A stretch of DNA of 32,228 nt from Turicibacter sp. Its GTDB lineage: Bacteria > Bacillota > Bacilli > MOL361 > Turicibacteraceae. Positions 24,274-32,228 of the stretch are shown one piece after another (position 1 is the first letter of the stretch; every line of letters starts with the position of its first letter). Under the pieces are notes generated by a model. It worked only from the letters and a program-made list of their open reading frames with translations, was not told where the DNA came from and did not search any database. Both the position numbers and the translations under genes were made by a program. The stretch is from assembly GCA_030531025.1 (NCBI GenBank), contig JAUMTV010000018.1, positions 1 through 32,228 of the forward strand, read 5' to 3'.

Positions 24274-25311
24274 ATGAATCAAAAAGGGTATGCAGTAGCA
24301 ATTGTTGGCGCAAGTGGTGAAGTCGGGAGAAGTATGATACAAACATTAGAACGTTATCCAATTCCAGTATCCTCATTACGTTTATTAGCATCAAAACGTT
24401 CAGCCGGAAAGACCTTAACCTTTAAAGGTCAACCGATCGTGATTGAAGAATTAACTGAAAGTTCCTTCGAAGGCATTGACTTAGCTTTTTTTAGTGCCGG
24501 AGGAACTGTTTCATTAAAGTATGCTCCAATTGCGGTTGCAAGTGGAGCCGTTGTTATTGATAATACAAGTGCCTTTCGAATGGACCTAGACATCCCGTTA
24601 GTAGTCCCTGAAGTAAATGCAAATGTATTATCAAAAGACACACGATTAATTGCCAACCCGAACTGTTCAACCATTCAGTTAGTCGTTGCACTGAAACCAT
24701 TAGTTGAAGCTTATGGAATTGAGTCTGTCAATGTTTCAACTTATCAAGCTATTTCGGGGGCGGGAGCAAAAGCATTGTATGAGTATGAGCAAGAATTAAT
24801 TGATGATTCATATGAGCCACAAATATTACCTGCGCGTTCAGATGAGCTATATTATCAGATTGCGCATAATGTGATTCCGCAAATTGACTTGTTCATGTCA
24901 AATGGTTATACGAAAGAAGAAATAAAAATGATTAACGAAACTCAAAAAATATTAAATGATGATACGATTAAAGTAAATGCAACTTGTGTTCGTGTACCTG
25001 TACGTTACGGTCACAGTATAGCTACAACTGTCAAACTAAAAAAAGCGGTTGAAAATCGAGAGGAAGTTATTCAGTTATTTAACGAAAGTCCAGATGTTAT
25101 TGTGCGTGATGATATCAATCATCAAGAGTATCCAATGCCCGTTTATTTAGCTCATCGTGACGAAGTCTTTGTTGGAAGAATTAGAAAAGATTTATATGAG
25201 AAAAATGTCATTCATTTTTGGGTTGTTGCTGATAACATCTTAAAAGGAGCCGCCTTAAACAGTGTACAAATTGCTTATTATATGCATCGTCATGGATTGT
25301 TAGGTGATTAA
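24274..25311 (+). CDS. asd: Aspartate-semialdehyde dehydrogenase
   Basis: A 345-residue enzyme that reduces aspartyl phosphate to aspartate semialdehyde, the shared precursor of lysine, diaminopimelate and dipicolinate. VAIVGASGEVGRSM is the NADP motif (8-21). LIANPNCSTIQ holds the catalytic Cys131, and QAISGAGAKAL is typical. The start is ATG 24274, 8 nt after AAGGAG. ATG 24268 is too close. It is the second gene of the sigma-K operon, which may leave vegetative expression dependent on another promoter or another copy. Confidence 0.96.
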   Translation: MNQKGYAVAIVGASGEVGRSMIQTLERYPIPVSSLRLLASKRSAGKTLTFKGQPIVIEELTESSFEGIDLAFFSAGGTVSLKYAPIAVASGAVVIDNTSAFRMDLDIPLVVPEVNANVLSKDTRLIANPNCSTIQLVVALKPLVEAYGIESVNVSTYQAISGAGAKALYEYEQELIDDSYEPQILPARSDELYYQIAHNVIPQIDLFMSNGYTKEEIKMINETQKILNDDTIKVNATCVRVPVRYGHSIATTVKLKKAVENREEVIQLFNESPDVIVRDDINHQEYPMPVYLAHRDEVFVGRIRKDLYEKNVIHFWVVADNILKGAALNSVQIAYYMHRHGLLGD

Positions 25312-25312
25312 A

Positions 25313-26350
25313 ATGGATATTGTAGTGATGAAATTTGGTGGAACCTCGGTGCGTGATCAGGCTACAAAATATCAGGCATTCAAACATATCCGACGTGAAG
25401 TGGATGCTGATTATAAAGTAGTCGTTGTTGTATCAGCAATGGGAAGAGGCGGGGAACCATATGCAACCGATACATTAAAAGAGCTAGTTACTTATCATGT
25501 GTCTAAACAAGAAAATGATCGCCTGCTTGCTTGTGGAGAAATTATTTCAAGTATTGTGATGTCTGATTTTTTACAGCAACAAGGATTAAATGTGACATCT
25601 TTAGCGCCAGCTGAGGTAGGGATTAAGACAGACAATAATTATAGTAATGCCAATATCATTACCATAGAAACAAGCAAAATGATTACCATGTTTAAGGATT
25701 ATGATGTTTTAGTCGTTCCAGGTTTTGTCGGAACAACTGTAGAGGGATATATTACAACACTCGGTAGAGGTGGAAGTGATACATCTGCAGTGGCGTTAGG
25801 AGGGGCCCTCAAAGCTGTTTATGTAGATATTTATTCAGATGTTGAAGGGGTCATGACTGCTGATCCTAAACTAGTAAAAAATGCACGAGTTCTTGAAAAA
25901 ATTAGTTATGATAACTTAATTGCTCTAGCTGCAAGAGGAGCAAAAGTCATTCACTTAAAAGCAATCGAGTTAGCTAAGAAAAATCATGTTAACTTACGAT
26001 TGCGTTCGACAAGTAGTGATCGTATCGGGACTTATGTGGTCGATGAGGAAGTGAATACGTTAAGTTTAGCTTATAAGGCTGGGTACACGCGTTATGAGAT
26101 TATAGGATTAAATCGTCCTATTGATTGTCAGTTATTAACAAAACATGGGGCGTACTGGTATGCTCAAGTTCATGATGAGAAAGCTGTTGAGCGTTACTTA
26201 AAAGAACAAAAAATTGACTATATTAAAAGTGAAAATTATGTTCGGGTGAGCTGGATTAATCAACAACGAACACCTGTTGAGTTGACGTTTTATGTGGATG
26301 CATTAAAGCTTGAGGATACATTAAACTTTTTACATTATAATTTAATTTAA
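25313..26350 (+). CDS. dapG: Aspartate kinase with a short regulatory domain
   Basis: A 345-residue aspartokinase. The kinase domain is intact: MKFGGTSV (6-13), VVVVVSAMGRGG, LACGEIISSIVM, TTLGRGGSDTSAVALGG and YSDVEGVMTADPKLV. B. subtilis DapG has about 404 residues with two ACT domains. Here the sequence after RLRSTSSDRIGT (about residue 237) is only about 100 residues and lacks recognisable ACT glycine motifs. Feedback control by diaminopimelate or lysine may therefore be weakened, which would suit dipicolinate production. Start ATG 25313, 5 nt after AGGTGA and one base after the asd stop. The name follows the locus position. Confidence 0.88.
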   Translation: MDIVVMKFGGTSVRDQATKYQAFKHIRREVDADYKVVVVVSAMGRGGEPYATDTLKELVTYHVSKQENDRLLACGEIISSIVMSDFLQQQGLNVTSLAPAEVGIKTDNNYSNANIITIETSKMITMFKDYDVLVVPGFVGTTVEGYITTLGRGGSDTSAVALGGALKAVYVDIYSDVEGVMTADPKLVKNARVLEKISYDNLIALAARGAKVIHLKAIELAKKNHVNLRLRSTSSDRIGTYVVDEEVNTLSLAYKAGYTRYEIIGLNRPIDCQLLTKHGAYWYAQVHDEKAVERYLKEQKIDYIKSENYVRVSWINQQRTPVELTFYVDALKLEDTLNFLHYNLI

Positions 26351-26368
26351 GTAAAGGATGTGAGACTC

Positions 26369-27250
26369 ATGAATAGTTTTGGTCCGGTTATTACCGCGAT
26401 GGTAACCCCCTTTGATGAATATAATCAATTAAATATCGGCAGCTTACGTAAATTGATTATTCATTTATTAAAACACGGATCAACTAGTTTGGTTATAACA
26501 GGAACGACTGGTGAAGCACCTACTTTAACAGCTATTGAACGATTACGTATATGGGAAACTGCAGTAGATTTTGCTGGTGGAAGTGTTCCGATTATTGCTG
26601 GAGTAGGAACCAATAATACAAAAACAACCATTCACAATGTGAAGTTAGCAGAAGAGGTAGGAGTGGATGGGGTTTTAGTTGTCACTCCTTATTATAATAA
26701 GCCTAATCAAGTTGGGTTGATTACACACTTCAAAGAGATCGCTAATTCAACAAATTTACCGATTCTTTTATATAATATTCCTTCACGAACAGGCGTGAGT
26801 TTAACAGAAGAAACTATTTTGGAATTAGCTGAAGTTAAAAATATTATCGGGATTAAAGATTCAAGTGGAGATTTATCATTATTAAAAGCATTAAAAGAGC
26901 ATGCACCGGCTCAATTCTTACTGTATAGTGGCGATGACTCAAGTTATTTAGATACCTTAAAGCTAGGTGGAGATGGCGTGATTTCAGTTGCTTCGCATCT
27001 CGTTGGGAATCAAATGAATCAGATTTATAATTTGTTTACTGACGGCAAATTAGCAGAAGCAGAAGCATTAAATGAAAAATTACAGCCGCTCTATAAAGGT
27101 CTCTTCTGTACAACAAATCCAATTCCAGTTAAGGCGCTATTAAATCAACTTGGAATGGAAGTGGGTGGATTAAGATTACCACTCGTAGAGATGGATCAAT
27201 TTGAAAGCTTTGAGTTATTTAATGAGTTAAGAGGATTATTTGATGAATAA
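26369..27250 (+). CDS. dapA: 4-hydroxy-tetrahydrodipicolinate synthase
   Basis: A 293-residue aldolase-family enzyme that condenses pyruvate with aspartate semialdehyde. The Schiff-base Lys163 lies in IIGIKDSSGD. Tyr135 in LLYNIPSRTG and the Thr pair in TGTTGEAPT (45-47) complete the active site. The product is the direct precursor of DpaA substrate. ATG 26369, 10 nt after AAAGGA, is the likely start. GTG 26360 lies on top of that site. It is the last gene before a strong terminator. Confidence 0.96.
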   Translation: MNSFGPVITAMVTPFDEYNQLNIGSLRKLIIHLLKHGSTSLVITGTTGEAPTLTAIERLRIWETAVDFAGGSVPIIAGVGTNNTKTTIHNVKLAEEVGVDGVLVVTPYYNKPNQVGLITHFKEIANSTNLPILLYNIPSRTGVSLTEETILELAEVKNIIGIKDSSGDLSLLKALKEHAPAQFLLYSGDDSSYLDTLKLGGDGVISVASHLVGNQMNQIYNLFTDGKLAEAEALNEKLQPLYKGLFCTTNPIPVKALLNQLGMEVGGLRLPLVEMDQFESFELFNELRGLFDE

Positions 27251-27256
27251 TAAACT

Positions 27257-27293
27257 AAAAACATCTGTTCAGTTTTATGGCAGATGTTTTTTT
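27257..27293 (+). terminator. Terminator of the dpaA-asd-dapG-dapA operon
   Basis: AAAAACATCTG (27257-27267) pairs with CAGATGTTTTT (27281-27291), ending in a run of seven T. Confidence 0.9.
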
Positions 27294-27339
27294 GTTTGAA
27301 TTTGTTTTTTGAGTTTATCTAAAAAAAAGACGGTAACAC

Positions 27340-27369
27340 TTGTCAGTTCGTTACAAGATGTACTATAAT
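27340..27369 (+). promoter_or_regulatory. Strong sigma-A promoter with long leader to the RNase J gene
   Basis: TTGTCA (27340-27345), an 18-bp spacer, then TATAAT (27364-27369). The small repeat CTTGT/ACAAG lies across the -35. The predicted leader is about 555 nt. Confidence 0.65.
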
Positions 27370-27933
27370 GATTGTAGAACATAAACATTTTCCTTTTTTG
27401 TAAATGAAGATAAGATTCTCTATTTTTTTAAGTTTTATTAATGAGAACTGATCTTTTATTTGATAATGAAACAGATTGAATAGTATCTTTTATTGATGAT
27501 TTAAACTTAAATTGAACAAGGTTAGAAACGTTTTGATGGATGAATGAAGGTTGTTTTTTAAAAAGTGAACGTGAAGGATGTATGTTATACGCGATGGAGT
27601 GAAATGATAAGAAAGACGCTATCATTTACTATTTATGAAAGTTAATCAAGACTCACGTATTTTTTTTGAATCGAATCCGTATAAAAAAAGTCTATTTAAC
27701 ACATAAACCAATGAATATGGAATGAGAGATTAAAGTTTAAAAAAAAGAGCTGTTCAAAAAAAGGAAACAAAAAACTAACGATAGAAACAAAGATTCTTCG
27801 TTTCTTTTAAGTTATTTATCTTTAAAATTATATAAGGTCAAAATGTGACAGATTAGGGTTACAGTGAGGAATTTTTTAGTTAAGATTAAATAAAAGGAGG
27901 TGAATCGTTGTCAACTGACGTAACCGGTGAAAC
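27370..27933 (+). other. Long AT-rich leader of the RNase J gene
   Basis: I see no convincing gene here. Two hairpins are visible: AAATGATA (27602-27609) with TATCATTT (27620-27627), and AGAAACAAA (27783-27791) with TTCGTTTCT (27797-27805), the latter followed by TTTT and terminator-like. Such a long leader may carry control of RNase J expression. RNase J or PNPase autoregulation through the leader is possible but unproven. Confidence 0.35.
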
Positions 27934-27982
27934 ATGTATTTGTTTCATACGATTGGCAACGATAAGAATGTGGCATCAGTAG
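27908..27982 (+). CDS. Possible 24-codon frame under the optimal ribosome site
   Basis: AAAAGGAGGTGA (27892-27903) is the best ribosome site of the locus and lies 7 nt from TTG 27908. That frame reads MSTDVTGETCICF and stops at TAG 27980-27982, overlapping the beginning of the RNase J frame by about 49 nt. It may be an upstream regulatory frame, or the true N-terminus of RNase J separated by a frameshift. Confidence 0.3.
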   Translation: MSTDVTGETCICFIRLATIRMWHQ

Positions 27983-29658
27983 TAGAACAAAAAATTAAAG
28001 TATTTGCTTTAGGTGGACTTGATGAAAATGGAAAAAATTTATACGTTGTAGAAGTTAATGATAAAATCTTTATTTTAGATGCAGGGTTAAAATATCCAAC
28101 GGAAGATTTATTAGGAGTCGATGCAGTTATTCCTGATTTTAATTATTTAAAAGAGAATGCATCACGTATTCAAGGGGTATTTTTATCTCATGGACATGAA
28201 GATCATATTGGGGCCATTCCTCAATTATTAAGTATTATTAATGTTCCAGTGTATGGAATGCGTTTAACGATGGCGTTAGTTGAGGACTCATTAACAGAGA
28301 ATGGGTTAGACTTTAAAAAATATAAGCTTTATAAAATTCGTGAAAACAATGAATTATTCTTTGGGGATGTAAAAGTAACGTTCTTTAAAACGACACACAG
28401 TATTCCAGATTCAGTCGCTATCTGTATTCATACAACAGATGGTGTGATTGTTTATACTTCAGACTTTACGTTTGACCAAAATGCTAAAGGTCGTTACCAA
28501 ACGAATTACGGACGAATGTCAGAAATTGCAAAAGAAGGTGTTCTTTGCTTACTTTCAGAAAGTCTTAATGCAGAAAAAGCGGGGTTTACAAGTACAGGAA
28601 CCTCATTACAATCTGAGTTAGATGAGGCTTTTTCACGTGCAAATGGGCGTATTATTTGTTCGTTATACTCTTCAGACTTACATCGTATTCAGTTAGTCAT
28701 TGATTTAGCAATTCAATATAAGCGCAAAATTGCAATCATTGGTCGTAAAATGCAACGAATTGTTGATATTGCTGTTAAATTGGGTTATTTACGTATCCCA
28801 AAATCAATGTTAATGAACTTATTATATATTGATGAAAAAAATGATAATAATTTCTCGAATTTAGTGGTTTTAGCGACAGGAAATCGTTATGAGCCATTCA
28901 ATTCATTAATTCGTATGGCCAAACATCAAGATCGATTAATTCATATTGAAAAGACAGATACAGTGATTGTAGCGACACCTCCAATTCCAGGAAATGAAAT
29001 TAAAGCCGCACGTACGATTGATATGTTATATCGTACTGGGGCGCAAGTTTGTGTTATTAATAAAAACTTATTACCATCTTCTCATGCAAGTAGTGAAGAT
29101 TTAAAATTAATGATGAACTTATTAAAGCCTCAGTATGTGATGCCTGTCATCGGTGAATATCGTAATCTAGTGGCTCATGCAAAAGTAGCTGAGCAAATGG
29201 GATATCATTCAGAAAATATTATTTTATTAGATAATGGAGATGTTGTTGAGTTTCAACAGGGAGAACTTGTAAATCATACTGAACATATTCAAATTGATCA
29301 AGTGTTAGTTGATGGATTAGGTGTAGGTGATATTGGAAGTGTTGTGCTTCGCGATCGTCAGTTAATGGCTAATGATGGAATTATTGTTGTCATTGCAAAC
29401 TTAAATAAAAATACAAAAGAAATCGTAGCGGGCCCACAAATTGTGAGTAAAGGATTCGTTTATGAAAAAGGAAATGAAGAGCTTTATCAATTATTAGATG
29501 AGCTTGTTCGTGATATTATCGGAAAATTTGTTACAGAACAGTATGTTAACTGGCAAGGATTACGCCAAGAGTTACGTGATAAAGTTGGAAAGTTATTATT
29601 TAACAAAACAAAACGTAAACCAATTATTATCCCAATTGTAGAGGAATTTAATCTATAA
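27934..29658 (+). CDS. rnjB: Ribonuclease J (RnjB position)
   Basis: A 574-residue metallo-beta-lactamase/beta-CASP ribonuclease with 5'-exo and endonuclease activity in mRNA turnover. The metal motif HGHEDH (His86, His88, Asp90, His91) is complete; B. subtilis RnjB has a degenerate motif here (recalled). Other motifs are THSIPDS, YTSDFTFD, SSHASSEDLKLMMNLLKP and the ending NKTKRKPIIIPIVEE. Synteny after dapA supports rnjB. The start is uncertain. ATG 27934 has only GGTGA 3 nt before it, and GTG 27970 would give an N-terminus of the usual length. The strong ribosome site upstream leads into another frame. Confidence 0.93.
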   Translation: MYLFHTIGNDKNVASVVEQKIKVFALGGLDENGKNLYVVEVNDKIFILDAGLKYPTEDLLGVDAVIPDFNYLKENASRIQGVFLSHGHEDHIGAIPQLLSIINVPVYGMRLTMALVEDSLTENGLDFKKYKLYKIRENNELFFGDVKVTFFKTTHSIPDSVAICIHTTDGVIVYTSDFTFDQNAKGRYQTNYGRMSEIAKEGVLCLLSESLNAEKAGFTSTGTSLQSELDEAFSRANGRIICSLYSSDLHRIQLVIDLAIQYKRKIAIIGRKMQRIVDIAVKLGYLRIPKSMLMNLLYIDEKNDNNFSNLVVLATGNRYEPFNSLIRMAKHQDRLIHIEKTDTVIVATPPIPGNEIKAARTIDMLYRTGAQVCVINKNLLPSSHASSEDLKLMMNLLKPQYVMPVIGEYRNLVAHAKVAEQMGYHSENIILLDNGDVVEFQQGELVNHTEHIQIDQVLVDGLGVGDIGSVVLRDRQLMANDGIIVVIANLNKNTKEIVAGPQIVSKGFVYEKGNEELYQLLDELVRDIIGKFVTEQYVNWQGLRQELRDKVGKLLFNKTKRKPIIIPIVEEFNL

Positions 29659-29665
29659 GACACTG

Positions 29666-29698
29666 AAAACTATCTTTCATGATGAAAGATAGTTTTTT
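29666..29698 (+). terminator. Terminator of the RNase J gene
   Basis: AAAACTATCTTTCA (29666-29679) pairs perfectly with TGAAAGATAGTTTT (29683-29696), followed by TT. Confidence 0.92.
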
Positions 29699-29784
29699 AT
29701 GATGAGAATAAAGATTAATAATGGAAAAAATAGAATTTTATGAGATAATATTTACATTAGATTTCAAATGATAGAGGTAGCAGT

Positions 29785-32070
29785 ATGGCGAGTAAAAAGA
29801 GAGTGAAGCAGAAGAAACAAAAGGTATTAAATGATTTATATTTAGAGTTAATAGGAATTGGATTAGTTTTATTAGCTGTTTTGATGATCGGACAGCTTGG
29901 GTTGATTGGAACGTTTTTTAAGCAAACGGGTCTATTTATATTTGGTGAGTTTTTTTGGTTAATCGCCATTGCTATGATGATCAATGGAAGTCGCATGATT
30001 GTAAAGCGTGAAGTTCCAACGTTTTTTAGTTCTAAACAAATCGGTTGGTACCTTGTCTTTATTTCGTTGATTATTTTTAGTCACTTACCTGTGTACCGTG
30101 AATTTCATACACATAACATCCCGTTATTAGGAGGATTATGGAATTATTATTGGGCAAATGATCTGTTAAACTCATCGTTTACAGTAGGTGGCGGGATAAT
30201 TGGGGCCATTATTTATGGATTATTAGTTCCATTAATTACTGCTAACGGCTTATATGGGCTTTCACTTTTAATTCTTTGCTACGGAACGTTGCTCATTTCT
30301 AATATGACGTTTAAAGATTTATATGATGGAGTTAAAACGTATCAATCAAAACAGCAAAAGCAACAAGCAATGAAAAGAAAAAGTGTTAAAGCTAAAAAGC
30401 AGCGTCAGTATGAAGAAGTTGAAGAAGAGGCATCAGAACATGAAGCTGTCGTGACGTTATTGAATGAAGCCGTTAAAGAGGATGAGATCGAATTAGAGGA
30501 ATCAGAGGTTGAAGAAGTCATCGAATCGATAGGGGATTTTCATATTAAAGAATTTGATAAACAACCTTACGTTGAGTCGAGTGAATCGGTTCTTGAAGAA
30601 GAAGTATCTGTGTTCAATGACTTTGATTACGTGTTACCCCCTCTTGATTTATTAGTGGATTATCAGCAATCAAATAATTCTCAACGCTTACTTGTAAGTG
30701 CCAAATCACAAGCACGAAAGCTAGAAGATACATTTAAAAATTTCGATGTAAAGGCAAAGGTTCAAGAAGTTCATATTGGTCCTTCGGTAACAAGATTTGA
30801 AATTTTACCGAACGTTGGTGTGAAGGTTAGTAAGATTTTAAATTTAACCGATGATATTGCCTTAGCTTTAGCTGCTAACGGAATTCGAATTGAGGCGCCG
30901 ATTCCAGGGAAATCTGCCATTGGAATTGAGGTACCCAATCCTAAACAAACGTTAGTAACCTTTAAAGAAATTGTCAAAGAAGTTCCTCAGAAGCAGCAAA
31001 AGGAAAAGTTACTCATGGTGCTTGGTCGTGATATTTCAGGGAAAACTGTTTATTCACCTTTAAATAAAATGCCGCACTTATTAGTAGCGGGAGCCACTGG
31101 TTCAGGGAAGTCAGTTTGTATTAATACAATTATTTGTAGTATTCTAATGCGTTCAACGCCAAATGAAGTTAAAATGTTGATGATAGATCCGAAAAAAGTT
31201 GAGCTAAATGGTTATAATGGCATTCCACATTTATTAGCACCTGTTGTCACAGATCCACGCCTTGCTTCATTAGCATTAAAGAAAGTTGTTTCAGAGATGG
31301 AATATCGTTATGAGCTCTTTAGTGAAAGTGGAACACGAAATATCGAGGGGTATAATGATTATGTGAAGCATTATAATGAAACGCAAGAGACAGCTAAACC
31401 CTTTCTTCCGTTTATCGTTGTTATCATCGATGAGTTAGCTGATTTAATGATGGTAGCATCAAAAGAAGTTGAGGAATGTATTATGCGATTAACTCAAATG
31501 GCACGTGCAGCAGGGATTCATTTAATTATTGCAACCCAACGTCCATCAGTTGATGTTATTACTGGGGTGATTAAGGCTAATATTCCGTCACGTATTGCTT
31601 TTGGGGTTTCTTCAGCGGTCGATTCACGTACCATTATCGATATGCCAGGAGCAGAGAAGTTACTCGGTAAAGGGGATATGTTATTTTTACCGATGGGTTC
31701 ATCTAATCCGACTCGTGTTCAAGGGGCATTTATTTCAGATGAAGAAGTCGTTCGTATTGTTGAATTTATTAAATCACAAGTCGAACACGAAGAAATAAAA
31801 CAAGATTTCTTAGAAAATATTGAACAAGTTCAAAATGAAAATCAAGTCATGGAAGATCCATTGATGAGAGAAGTCTTAGCGTATATTATTGAAACAAAGA
31901 AGGTTTCTGCCTCATTACTACAACGTCGTTTTAGAATCGGATATAATCGTGCCGCCCGAATTGTTGACGATTTAGAAGCAAGTGGGTTAATCGGACCAAG
32001 TGAAGGAAGTAAACCACGAGAAGTTTTAATGACGGAGTCTCAGTATCATGAAATGGTATCTAATTTATAA
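29785..32070 (+). CDS. spoIIIE: DNA translocase SpoIIIE/FtsK
   Basis: A 761-residue septal DNA pump that moves the chromosome into the forespore. The N-terminus has a basic tail and four to five membrane helices (about 19-39, 50-70, 86-104, 135-172). A charged, Glu-rich linker (185-285) and alpha/beta motor domains follow. Walker A is GATGSGKS (436-443) and Walker B is VVIIDELAD (545-553). The C-terminal gamma winged helix (about 694-757) has SASLLQRRFRIGYNRAARIVDDLE, the part that reads DNA polarity sequences. ATG 29785 follows AGAGGT. The position after rnjB is that of B. subtilis spoIIIE, but tepA, normally between them, is absent. Confidence 0.95.
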   Translation: MASKKRVKQKKQKVLNDLYLELIGIGLVLLAVLMIGQLGLIGTFFKQTGLFIFGEFFWLIAIAMMINGSRMIVKREVPTFFSSKQIGWYLVFISLIIFSHLPVYREFHTHNIPLLGGLWNYYWANDLLNSSFTVGGGIIGAIIYGLLVPLITANGLYGLSLLILCYGTLLISNMTFKDLYDGVKTYQSKQQKQQAMKRKSVKAKKQRQYEEVEEEASEHEAVVTLLNEAVKEDEIELEESEVEEVIESIGDFHIKEFDKQPYVESSESVLEEEVSVFNDFDYVLPPLDLLVDYQQSNNSQRLLVSAKSQARKLEDTFKNFDVKAKVQEVHIGPSVTRFEILPNVGVKVSKILNLTDDIALALAANGIRIEAPIPGKSAIGIEVPNPKQTLVTFKEIVKEVPQKQQKEKLLMVLGRDISGKTVYSPLNKMPHLLVAGATGSGKSVCINTIICSILMRSTPNEVKMLMIDPKKVELNGYNGIPHLLAPVVTDPRLASLALKKVVSEMEYRYELFSESGTRNIEGYNDYVKHYNETQETAKPFLPFIVVIIDELADLMMVASKEVEECIMRLTQMARAAGIHLIIATQRPSVDVITGVIKANIPSRIAFGVSSAVDSRTIIDMPGAEKLLGKGDMLFLPMGSSNPTRVQGAFISDEEVVRIVEFIKSQVEHEEIKQDFLENIEQVQNENQVMEDPLMREVLAYIIETKKVSASLLQRRFRIGYNRAARIVDDLEASGLIGPSEGSKPREVLMTESQYHEMVSNL

Positions 32071-32109
32071 TCATGGTGTTGGAAAATCGATAAATATATA
32101 AGTCCAGAT

Positions 32110-32228
32110 AAATTTTCTTCATAGAAAATTTTTAAGCCCTAGCAAAGGAGGAGTAGATTTCTTTCAGAAATCGCTAGGTGACCCCTGGACGATAGGGTGT
32201 CTTTATAAATAAAGGATATCAGTATTTT
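32110..32228 (+). ncRNA. Unresolved structured element downstream of spoIIIE, cut by the window end
   Basis: AAATTTTC (32110-32117) pairs with GAAAATTT (32124-32131). Next, CCTAGC (32138-32143) pairs with GCTAGG (32173-32178), and inside it GATTTC (32156-32161) pairs with GAAATC (32167-32172). The two stems stack directly on one side, with a 12-nt bulge (AAAGGAGGAGTA) on the other. GACCCCT and AGGGTGTC can form a third imperfect stem. It is GC-richer than its surroundings and looks like a riboswitch or other leader RNA for a gene beyond the window. I could not match it to a known class. Confidence 0.35.

Noticed and set aside
27428..27625. Minus-strand frame of 65 codons in the RNase J leader
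   Set aside because: It has low-complexity composition typical of AT-rich non-coding DNA and no ribosome site.
31595..31798. Plus-strand frame of 67 codons inside spoIIIE
   Set aside because: It overlaps the conserved motor domain in another frame and has no ribosome site.
32130..32228. Manganese (yybP-ykoY), magnesium (M-box), guanidine or THF riboswitch identity for the terminal element
   Set aside because: Short strings such as GGAGTAG or CTAGGTGA are similar, but the remaining conserved cores are absent.

Overview
The window is chromosomal DNA of a low-GC, endospore-forming Firmicute. Genes start after AGGAGG-type ribosome sites, codons are A/T-rich, and many genes are specific to spore formation. 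Protein similarity recalled from memory and the gene order suggest Turicibacter or a close relative, but this is inference because no search was run.

Positions 1-1700 look like a decaying accessory patch. It holds a secreted-protein gene with an internal frameshift (59-570, minus). It also holds two head-to-head genes that both lack their 5' ends (820-1128 minus, 1149-1628 plus). Positions 1700-2468 have no convincing gene but contain several hairpin terminators. From 2469 to 5770 the spoIIIA operon (AC, AD, AE, AF, AG, AH) encodes most of the mother-cell side of the SpoIIIA-SpoIIQ channel. It begins at spoIIIAC, and spoIIIAA and spoIIIAB are not upstream. spoIIIAD has no ATG, GTG or TTG start at its N-terminus and seems to start at ATT or ATC.

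Positions 5800-10680 are housekeeping genes: rpsT (minus), an NAD-salvage pair pncA-pncB (minus), a PspC-domain membrane protein and the dipeptidase pepD. Then come gpr, spoIIP, a small secreted yqxA-like gene, lepA, a PHP-family phosphatase, hemW, truB, ribF, rpsO, pnp and a polysaccharide-deacetylase-like gene (ylxY type). A consensus sigma-K promoter precedes dpaA-asd-dapG-dapA, which makes precursors for dipicolinate and lysine/diaminopimelate. The window ends with an RNase J gene, spoIIIE and an unresolved structured element.

The order combines blocks that, from memory, lie at three separate places in Bacillus subtilis: spoIIIA; rpsT-gpr-spoIIP-yqxA-lepA-hemW; and truB-ribC-rpsO-pnpA-ylxY through spoVFA-asd-dapG-dapA-rnjB-spoIIIE. 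Several expected members are absent: spoIIIAA, spoIIIAB, mlpA, ymxH, dpaB and tepA. The most notable points are the missing dpaB, the missing ATPase gene spoIIIAA, the unusual spoIIIAD start, the out-of-frame reading frame under the best ribosome site of the RNase J gene, and several very short reading frames with good ribosome sites. I found no rRNA, tRNA, CRISPR array or insertion sequence, and no clearly new multi-gene system.
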